A stretch of 64,000 nt of DNA from Mycolicibacterium lutetiense (GTDB taxonomy: Bacteria > Actinomycetota > Actinomycetes > Mycobacteriales > Mycobacteriaceae). Below the pieces are notes generated by a model, which searched no databases, was not told the DNA's origin, and saw only the letters and a list, made by a program, of their open reading frames with translations. The stretch spans positions 124,001 to 188,000 of the forward strand of contig NZ_JAGIOP010000002.1 in NCBI RefSeq assembly GCF_017876775.1. Reading direction: 5' to 3'. Both the position numbers and the translations under genes were made by a program. Below are positions 58,210 to 64,000 of this stretch, piece by piece; within the stretch, counting starts at the first letter, position 1, and every line of letters starts with the position of its first letter.

Positions 58210-59579
58210 GACGCCGCCTTCTCGGTTTCCTGCACCGAGGCGGCGATCTCTTCGAGTTCCTCGATCCGGGTGCGGGCGTAGGCCTGCTGCTCGGTGATGG
58301 TGAGCTGACCGCGCTTGGTGCTCAGGAACGTCACACCCCACGACAACACCGTCACCAGACGGCTCTTGAACCCGACGATGTACACCAGGTGCAGCACCAG
58401 CCAGCACACCCAGGCGAAGAACCCGGAGAACTCGATCGGGCCGACCTTGGCCACCGCCGAGAACCGCGACACCGTCGCCATCGAGCCCTTGTCGAAGTAC
58501 TCGAACGGCGCCCGGATCTTCGGGCTGGTTCCGGCCACCTCGCGCTTGATCAGCTTGGCGGCGTAACGGCCGCCCTGGATCGCCCCCTGGGCGACACCTG
58601 GCACACCTTCCATCGCGGCCATATCGCCGACCACGAAGACATTGGGATGGCCCGGAAGCGTCAAGTCCGGCCCCACCTTGACCCGGCCGGCCCGGTCGAG
58701 TTCCACCCCGGACTGTTCGGCCAGATCCTTGCCGAGCGGGCTGGCCGAGACGCCGGCCGACCACACCTTGCAGGCCGATTCGATACGCCGCAGGGTGCCG
58801 TCGGAGTCCTTGACCGTCAGACCGTTGCGGTCGACGTCGGTCACCATGGCGCCGAGCTGAACCTCGACCCCCATCTTCTCCAGCCGTTCCTGGGCCCGTT
58901 TGCCCAGCTTCGGGCCCATCGGTGGCAGGACGGCCGGTGCGGCGTCGAGCAGGATCACCCGGGCCTCGGTGGGGTCGATGTGGCGGAAGCTGCCGTGCAG
59001 TGTCTGATCCGACAATTCGGCGATCTGTCCGGCCATCTCCACGCCCGTCGGACCGGCACCCACCACGGTGAAGGTGAGTAGCTTGGCCCGACGCACCGGG
59101 TCGCTGGAACGCTCGGCCTGCTCGAACGCGCCGAGGATGCGGCCGCGCAGCTCCAGCGCATCGTCGATCGACTTCATACCGGGGGCGAACTCGGCGAAAT
59201 GGTCGTTGCCGAAGTAGGACTGCCCGGCGCCGGCCGCGATGATCAAACTGTCGTACGGAGTGGAGTACGTGTGCCCCAACAGGACTGAATCTACCGTCTG
59301 GTTCTCCAGATCGATGTGGGTCACGTCGCCCAACAACACCTGGGCGTTCTTCTGCTTGCGCAGGATGACGCGGGTGGCCGGGGCGATCTCGCCTTCGGAG
59401 ATGATGCCGGTCGCCACCTGGTACAGCAACGGCTGGAACAGGTGGTGGGTGGTGCGGGCGATCAGCTTGACGTCGACGTCGGCACGTTTGAGGGTCTTGG
59501 CGGCGGTCAGACCGCCGAAACCCGATCCGATGATGACTACTTTATGCCGATCCGATGCCGTAGCTCCGGGATGGCTCAT
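58206..59579 (-). CDS. ndh: Type II NADH:quinone oxidoreductase
   Basis: 457 residues with GAGGAG before the ATG. Two dinucleotide folds: KVVIIGSGFGGLTAAKTLKR (FAD) and FTVVGAGPTGVEMAGQIAEL (NADH). VFVVGDMAAMEGVPGVAQGA is the second FAD contact, and the C-terminus has a membrane-associating helical region (FFAWVCWLVLHLVYIVGFKS). It passes electrons from NADH to menaquinone without pumping protons; in mycobacteria Ndh is the main respiratory NADH dehydrogenase and its mutations affect isoniazid response. Matches Rv1854c. Confidence 0.95.
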   Translation of the reverse strand: MSHPGATASDRHKVVIIGSGFGGLTAAKTLKRADVDVKLIARTTHHLFQPLLYQVATGIISEGEIAPATRVILRKQKNAQVLLGDVTHIDLENQTVDSVLLGHTYSTPYDSLIIAAGAGQSYFGNDHFAEFAPGMKSIDDALELRGRILGAFEQAERSSDPVRRAKLLTFTVVGAGPTGVEMAGQIAELSDQTLHGSFRHIDPTEARVILLDAAPAVLPPMGPKLGKRAQERLEKMGVEVQLGAMVTDVDRNGLTVKDSDGTLRRIESACKVWSAGVSASPLGKDLAEQSGVELDRAGRVKVGPDLTLPGHPNVFVVGDMAAMEGVPGVAQGAIQGGRYAAKLIKREVAGTSPKIRAPFEYFDKGSMATVSRFSAVAKVGPIEFSGFFAWVCWLVLHLVYIVGFKSRLVTVLSWGVTFLSTKRGQLTITEQQAYARTRIEELEEIAASVQETEKAAS

Positions 59580-59676
59580 TGCTGCTCCTCGCGGACGTGT
59601 TTGCCACTCGTATAACGAATAGGTTAGACGGCGCCATTCCGGTCAGTGCGGTGAGATGGCTAACCGAACCGATTGT

Positions 59677-60603
59677 TTACCCGTATATAAGCGGTTTCAA
59701 CTCCTCGGCCACCGCGGTGATGCCACCCGGCACGTAACCGCCCGTGGTCACCGGACTCAGGATGACCCCGTCGACCCCGGCATCGAGGACCTTCGTCTTG
59801 ACCTGTTCGGCGACCTGCGCTGGGCTGCCGAAGACCACATTCTGCTTCACCTCGTCGGGAATCATGTCGGCCGTGATGTGGTCGCCGATCATCGAGAAGA
59901 CCAGCATGCTGGTCTCCAGTGTTGCCGGGTCGCGGTCGATTTCCTCGCAGCGTTGTCTGACCACCTGAACTTTGCGGGGCAGCTCGTCGAACCCCGCGAT
60001 GATGTTGAGGTGGTCGAAATGCCGCGCCGCCAAGGGGATGGTCTTCTTCTCGCCGCTGCCGCCGATCATCAGCGGAATGTGTTCGCGGAAGCGCGGTTCG
60101 GCAAAGGCGTCCTGGGTGCGGTAGTAGTTGCCGCTGAAGGTTGCGTGCTGGCCTTCCAACATCGGCAGGATGATCTGCAGTGCCTCGTCGAGCTTCTTGA
60201 ATCGCTCGGTGAAGGTGCCGAATTCGAAGCCGAGGCTGTCGTGTTCGAGTTCGAACCAGCCGGTGCCGATGCCCAGAACGGCTCGGCCCGCGCTGACCAC
60301 GTCGAGCGTGGTGATGGCCTTGGCCAGCAGGGTCGGGTTCCGGTAGGTGTTGCCTGTCACCAACGTGCCCAGCTGTACCTCTTGGGTTGCGTTCGCCAAT
60401 GCACCGAGAGCGGTGTAGGCCTCCAGCATCGGCTGATCGGGAGTGCCGATCTGCGGCAGCTGATACAAGTGGTCCATCACGAACACCGAATCGAATCCGG
60501 CGGCCTCGGCCTCGCGGGCCTGGGCGATGACGGTGGGGAACAGCTCGGCGATGCCGGTGCCGTAGGTGAAATTGGGAATCTGGAGCGCGAGTCGGATCGT
60601 CAC
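59677..60603 (-). CDS. LLM-class F420-dependent oxidoreductase (Rv1855c-like)
   Basis: 308 residues from a GTG. Luciferase-like monooxygenase fold: IPNFTYGTGIAELFPTVIAQ, AREAEAAGFDSVFVMDHLYQ, LGTLVTGNTYRNPTLLAKAI, GRAVLGIGTGWFELEHDSLG, PLMIGGSGEKKTIPLAARHF. The TIGR03560-like set with GIGTGWFELEH is usually F420-binding in mycobacteria. Substrate unknown. Next to an SDR on the same strand with an 18-bp gap, so the two are probably one operon. Confidence 0.88.
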   Translation of the reverse strand: MTIRLALQIPNFTYGTGIAELFPTVIAQAREAEAAGFDSVFVMDHLYQLPQIGTPDQPMLEAYTALGALANATQEVQLGTLVTGNTYRNPTLLAKAITTLDVVSAGRAVLGIGTGWFELEHDSLGFEFGTFTERFKKLDEALQIILPMLEGQHATFSGNYYRTQDAFAEPRFREHIPLMIGGSGEKKTIPLAARHFDHLNIIAGFDELPRKVQVVRQRCEEIDRDPATLETSMLVFSMIGDHITADMIPDEVKQNVVFGSPAQVAEQVKTKVLDAGVDGVILSPVTTGGYVPGGITAVAEELKPLIYG

Positions 60604-60621
60604 TCCGTCAACCGTAACCTT

Positions 60622-61296
60622 CTAGCCGAGAGTCGCCAATGCCCCACGGCTGACGTGCATCGTCTGCCCGGTGATGTGGCGGGCCGACGGCGTGCTCAAA
60701 AACACTGCGAGACGGGCGAACTCATCGGCGACCGACGGCGGCGTGGCGCCGAGGCCGTCATAGCTCGGCTCGGCGGAAAGGCCGGGGGCGATGGCGTTGA
60801 CGGTGATTCCGCGGGTGCCGAAGTACGCGGCCTGGCCGGCCGTCCATTCGCCGAGAGCCGCCTTGACCGCGGCTTCGATGCTGCCTTCACGCGGGCTCGC
60901 CGGCACGACGTTGATGATCGAGCCGCCCGAACTCAGCTGGTCGCCGACGATCTGCACGGTCAGCACGGCCGAGACCACGGTGGCATCCAGTGCGTTGCGC
61001 CAGGCGGTGGACTGATCGGCCAGCGTGAAGGTGCGGGGGTCCTTGGCCTCGAACAGCGGGGCCGGGACGTTGACCAGGGTGTCCAGGTGGAGGGGGAACT
61101 GGGCGCGGGCGCTCTCGACGCTGGCCGGATCGGTGTTGTCGAACACGATCGACGAGATGTCGAGCTGCTTGGCCGCCAACTCCAGATCTTCGCGGCGGGC
61201 GCCGGCGATGACCACGTTGTGGCCGGCATCGAGGAAACCTGCCGCAATCGCGCGGCCGAGTTCGGTATCCCCGCCGGTGACCAGCACCTCCGCCAT
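60622..61296 (-). CDS. Short-chain dehydrogenase/reductase (Rv1856c-like)
   Basis: 224 residues from ATG 61296, preceded by GGAGG. NAD-binding LVTGGDTELGRAIAAGFLDA is atypical (TGGDTELG) but fits TGxxxGxG; VVIAGARREDLELAAKQL follows. The catalytic region reads SIINVVPASPRE...AYFGTRGITVNAIAPG: the usual YxxxK is not evident (nearest Y is in AAYFGTRGI, with no Lys four residues on), so catalysis may be impaired or altered. The frame stays open upstream for 278 codons, overlapping modB on the other strand, but that is not coding. Confidence 0.82.
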   Translation of the reverse strand: MAEVLVTGGDTELGRAIAAGFLDAGHNVVIAGARREDLELAAKQLDISSIVFDNTDPASVESARAQFPLHLDTLVNVPAPLFEAKDPRTFTLADQSTAWRNALDATVVSAVLTVQIVGDQLSSGGSIINVVPASPREGSIEAAVKAALGEWTAGQAAYFGTRGITVNAIAPGLSAEPSYDGLGATPPSVADEFARLAVFLSTPSARHITGQTMHVSRGALATLG

Positions 61297-61421
61297 GATG
61301 TACCTCCGTGTACCTGGGGGTCGCCGCGCCGGACGGGGGCGACCACGGTCCAATGTTACTGGACGGTAGCTAGGTCGGGAAACTCGGCGCGCCCGTCCGC
61401 GGCTCGCATAAGGTAGCCGAG

Positions 61422-61478
61422 ATGACCCGACCCAGTGCCGCGACCTGCGTCGACGTGGTCGGCAAGGTGGTGTCGTGA
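61422..61478 (+). CDS. 18-codon reading frame coupled to modB, possible modA remnant or leader
   Basis: ATG 61422 opens 18 codons ([18 protein letters not shown]) ending in a TGA inside the GTGA that starts modB. This is the same coupling seen between real genes here. modA is expected at this place and is absent, so this could be its fused first and last codons, or a leader peptide. There is no ribosome-binding site clear enough to decide. Confidence 0.3.
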   Translation: MTRPSAATCVDVVGKVVS

Positions 61479-62269
61479 CGAATTCGCCACGGCTTCCGCG
61501 CTGGATATATCTCCCTGCCGCGGTGGGCGCGATATTCGTCGTGCTGCCCCTGGTCGCGATGGTGGCAAAGGTGGACTGGCCGCAGTTCGGGTCACTGATC
61601 TCCAGCCCGTCGTCGACGGCGGCGTTGAAGCTCAGTCTGGAGACGTCACTGGCCAGCACGGTGTTGTGTGTGCTGTTCGGAGTCCCGTTGGCGTTGGTGC
61701 TGGCTCGCACAGAAGGTTCTGTCACCCGAATCGTGCGGCCGCTGATCCTGTTGCCGCTGGTGCTGCCGCCGGTGGTCGGCGGTATCGCATTGCTGTACGC
61801 ATTCGGCCGGCTCGGGTTGGTCGGCCGGTACCTGGAGGCGGCCGGCGTGCACATCGCGTTCACCACGGTGGCGGTGGTGCTGGCGCAGACCTTCGTGTCC
61901 CTGCCGTTCCTGGTCATCTCGCTCGAAGGCGCGGCGCGCACCGCCGGCGCCGATTTCGAGGTCGTGGCGGCAACTCTGGGTGCGCCGCCGGGAACCGTGT
62001 GGTGGCGGGTGACGCTGCCCCTGTTGGCGCCGGGCCTGATTTCGGGAGCCGTCCTGGCCTTCGCACGTTCCCTGGGCGAGTTCGGTGCCACGTTGACGTT
62101 CGCGGGGTCACGCCAGGGAGTCACGCGCACCTTGCCGCTGGAGGTCTATCTCCAGCGGGAGAGCGACGCCGACGCCGCCGTCGCCTTGTCGGTGCTGTTG
62201 GTGGCGGTGGCGGCGGTCGTGGTCATCGGGCTCGGCAGTCGTCGGCTGCGGGCAGGCGGATGGACATGA
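61475..62269 (+). CDS. modB: Molybdate ABC transporter permease
   Basis: 264 residues from GTG 61475, with about six transmembrane helices ([60 protein letters not shown]). The EAA-type cytosolic loop is [20 protein letters not shown] and is followed by [19 protein letters not shown], a ModB signature. It moves molybdate (or tungstate) across the inner membrane with ModC. The binding protein gene modA, normally just upstream, is missing. The stop overlaps modC (ATGA). Confidence 0.93.
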   Translation: MTNSPRLPRWIYLPAAVGAIFVVLPLVAMVAKVDWPQFGSLISSPSSTAALKLSLETSLASTVLCVLFGVPLALVLARTEGSVTRIVRPLILLPLVLPPVVGGIALLYAFGRLGLVGRYLEAAGVHIAFTTVAVVLAQTFVSLPFLVISLEGAARTAGADFEVVAATLGAPPGTVWWRVTLPLLAPGLISGAVLAFARSLGEFGATLTFAGSRQGVTRTLPLEVYLQRESDADAAVALSVLLVAVAAVVVIGLGSRRLRAGGWT

Positions 62270-63354
62270 CGCTGCAGGTGCGAGTCGTCATCGAAAACCG
62301 GGGCCTGGACTTGGAATTCGCTGTAGCGGCCGGTGAGGTCCTGGCGGTGCTGGGCCCCAACGGTGCGGGCAAGTCGACCGCACTGCACTCCATCGCCGGA
62401 CTGGTCGGTCTGGATGCCGGGCGTGTGCAGGTGGGGGACCGGGTGCTGACCGATACGGCCGCCGGGGTGCACGTGCCGACGCATGCCCGCCGGGTCGGCT
62501 TGTTGCTGCAGGACTCTCTGCTGTTTCCGCACCTGAGCGTGCTGGCCAACGTCGCATTCGGGGCACGCAGTGGGCATCGGGCAGGACGTCGCGCTGCCGA
62601 CGAGAGTGCTCGCCGGTGGTTGGCCGAGGTCGACGCGACGGATCTGGCCGATCGGCGGCCCCGCAGGCTGTCGGGTGGCCAGGCGCAGCGGGTGGCCCTG
62701 GCCCGGGCGCTGGCCGCCGATCCCGAGGTCCTGCTGCTCGATGAACCGTTGGCGGGGTTGGACGTGGCGGTGGCGGCGTCGATGCGCAAGGTCTTGCGCC
62801 GCGTTCTCGCCACCGGCGGCAGGTGCGCGGTGCTGATCACCCACGACCTGCTCGACGTCCTGACGCTGGCCGACCGGGTGATCGTGGTAGAGGGTGGCCG
62901 TATCGTCGAAAGTGGTTCTGTGGCAGAAGTATTGGCTACGCCGAAGAGTCACTTCGCGGCGAGGTTCGCCGGTGTCAACCTGATCGGCGGCACGGCCGCG
63001 GCCGATGGCGTGCTGACCACCGCGTGGCAGGCGAATTGGCACGGCGCGCCGGCGATCGACGTGCAGCCCGGCGCCCCGGCCGTCGCATTGTTCTCCCCAG
63101 CGTCGGTCTCGGTGTACCGCGACGAACCGCACGGCAGTCCGCGTAACACCGTCGCGGTGACCGTCGCCGAGCTGGACAGCCGGGGGCCTGGCATCCGGGT
63201 TCGGGCTGATGAGCAGCCCGACGGCGCACCCGGCCTGGCCGCCGACATCACCGCGGAGGCGGCCGCCGAGCTGCGGCTGACCCCGGGCGACACCGTGTAT
63301 CTCTCGGTGAAGGCGCAGGAGGTAGCCATCCATCCGGCGGGGCACCGGACGTGA
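62266..63354 (+). CDS. modC: Molybdate ABC transporter ATP-binding protein
   Basis: 362 residues from ATG 62266 (ATGA overlap with modB, GGCGGA five bases upstream; ATG 62260 is an alternative adding MD). Walker [22 protein letters not shown]-loop [20 protein letters not shown], signature [20 protein letters not shown], Walker [13 protein letters not shown], and His in [14 protein letters not shown] are intact. The C-terminal TOBE domain (about 295-360: [20 protein letters not shown]) is the molybdate-sensing module of ModC. Highly like the M. tuberculosis protein. Confidence 0.93.
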   Translation: MTLQVRVVIENRGLDLEFAVAAGEVLAVLGPNGAGKSTALHSIAGLVGLDAGRVQVGDRVLTDTAAGVHVPTHARRVGLLLQDSLLFPHLSVLANVAFGARSGHRAGRRAADESARRWLAEVDATDLADRRPRRLSGGQAQRVALARALAADPEVLLLDEPLAGLDVAVAASMRKVLRRVLATGGRCAVLITHDLLDVLTLADRVIVVEGGRIVESGSVAEVLATPKSHFAARFAGVNLIGGTAAADGVLTTAWQANWHGAPAIDVQPGAPAVALFSPASVSVYRDEPHGSPRNTVAVTVAELDSRGPGIRVRADEQPDGAPGLAADITAEAAAELRLTPGDTVYLSVKAQEVAIHPAGHRT

Positions 63355-63593
63355 CTCGGGGCCCTTCGCGTAACACCGGCGGGCGCAGTCCCGAATCACC
63401 TGTTGAGGGCCCGGTCCGTCGAGTGCCGGGGAGCGGGTTGCCAGCTCCGGCGTGGCGCCCGACACGCTCGTGCGTCAGCAATCGATGTAATTGCACTTAC
63501 CTGATGTTCTCCTGTAGGTAGCAAACTTACTTTTGAACACTCTAAGAGCAACTCACACTTGCGTCACGGCCGTAACACGGTAGTTTCATCCCC

Positions 63594-64000
63594 ATGGACG
63601 AGTCGGATGCGATGCCACCTCGGCGCAGAGGTCTGTCGAAGAAGCTGGCACTGGTTGCGCTGACCGGCGCAACCGCCGTGGCCGTTGCGCTGCCTGCGGT
63701 GGCGTATGCGGATCCCGAGCCGGCGCCCCCGGCGCCCCCGGCGCCGGCCCCAGCTGTGCCCGGCGCACCCGCCCCGGCTGCTCCGGCTCCGGCGGCGGCG
63801 CCTGCTCCCGCCCCGGCCGTGCCCGCGCCGCCTGCCCCGGCTCCGGCCCCTGGAGCGCCTGCTCCCGCCCCGGCTGCTCCCGCGCCGCCTCCGCCTGCCG
63901 ATCCCAATGCTCCGGCCGCACCCGCACCCGCACCCGCACCTGCTCCCGCGGATCCCAACGCCCCGGCCCCGGCCCCCGCGCCGGAGCCCGGTCGAGTGGA
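63594..64000 (+). CDS. apa: Alanine-proline-rich secreted antigen Apa (5' part)
   Basis: The frame starts at ATG 63594 and runs past the window end; 135 codons are visible. A twin-basic signal peptide (PPRRRGLSKKLALVALTGAT, cleavage after AYA near residue 39) leads to a mature start DPEPAPPAPPAPAP and a long Ala/Pro repeat region, with ADPNAPAPAPAPEPGRVE at the edge. This matches the fibronectin-attachment/45-47 kDa antigen family, whose Thr-rich sites are O-mannosylated in M. tuberculosis; few Thr are visible here, so such sites would be fewer or C-terminal. It lies 239 bp from modC with its own promoter region. Confidence 0.9.
   Translation, partial: MDESDAMPPRRRGLSKKLALVALTGATAVAVALPAVAYADPEPAPPAPPAPAPAVPGAPAPAAPAPAAAPAPAPAVPAPPAPAPAPGAPAPAPAAPAPPPPADPNAPAAPAPAPAPAPADPNAPAPAPAPEPGRV

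Noticed and set aside
59656..61416. 586-codon plus-strand frame over the LLM and SDR genes
   Set aside because: Antisense to two recognised families; shadow of GC-rich coding.
63355..63593. Inverted repeat ACTTACCT...AGGTAGC in the apa upstream region
   Set aside because: Arms are short and imperfect with no nearby regulator; only an ordinary promoter region can be claimed.
63542..63958. Gly/Ala-rich frame looking like a PE_PGRS protein
   Set aside because: It is the reverse complement of the Ala/Pro repeats of apa, which has a signal peptide and the right neighbours.
63720..63990. Repetitive DNA that might be a tandem repeat element
   Set aside because: The repetition follows Ala and Pro codons of apa rather than a fixed DNA unit.

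Overview
The window is high-GC actinobacterial DNA with strong mycobacterial character. From the 23 kb mark onward the gene order is that of the Mycobacterium tuberculosis Rv1819c-Rv1860 interval (bacA, secA2, pgsA2, DUF881 genes, gcvH, garA, ftsR, resR, gcvP, the VWA gene, glcB, CorC-like genes, guaB1, gnd1, blaI, ureABCFGD, ndh, LLM, SDR, modBC, apa). It differs in ways that suggest a free-living, probably fast-growing Mycolicibacterium. There are two bacA-like genes, ilvG and modA are missing at their expected places, and extra catabolic genes are present. Ortholog statements come from recognising sequence and gene order; no database was searched.

Layout. 1-6.9 kb: a catabolic block with a broken-off hypothetical gene, acyl-CoA ligase + TetR (minus strand), then divergently a mycofactocin-type SDR, a P450 and an SRPBCC protein, closed by a FadD19-like ligase. 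A perfect 16-bp palindrome lies in the divergent promoter. 7-13 kb: small secreted and cytosolic conserved proteins, a Nudix hydrolase, a ferredoxin-type reductase with a metal-dependent-hydrolase-like partner. 13-18.7 kb: malQ, TetR+SDR, an MFS exporter, and a paired SMR transporter. 18.7-23.3 kb: sterol-desaturase-like gene, a lectin-LysM protein, a secreted serine protease, and a VOC + flavoprotein pair behind a perfect KstR box.

23.3-35.7 kb: tandem BacA-type ABC importers divergent from secA2-pgsA2-DUF881-sbp-DUF881-gcvH, then garA and two MerR regulators flanking a bifunctional-nuclease-family gene. 35.7-38.9 kb: tandem glycine riboswitch and gcvP. 38.9-52.3 kb (minus strand): thioesterase-like gene, VWA protein, glcB, a glycosylase-annotated family protein, two CBS/CNNM membrane proteins, guaB1, gnd1, an M56 peptidase and BlaI.

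52.4-53.4 kb is the most interesting stretch: two IdeR-type iron boxes. One precedes an unrecognised, possibly FhuF-like gene. The other precedes a short structured transcript ending in a strong hairpin, at the position of the iron-sparing sRNA MrsI of M. tuberculosis. 53.4-64 kb: thioesterase, the urease operon, convergent ndh, an F420-type LLM oxidoreductase, an SDR, molybdate transporter genes modB-modC without modA, and the start of apa.

No tRNA, rRNA, CRISPR array, insertion sequence or prophage was seen. Most genes are packed in operons with 1-8 bp overlaps.
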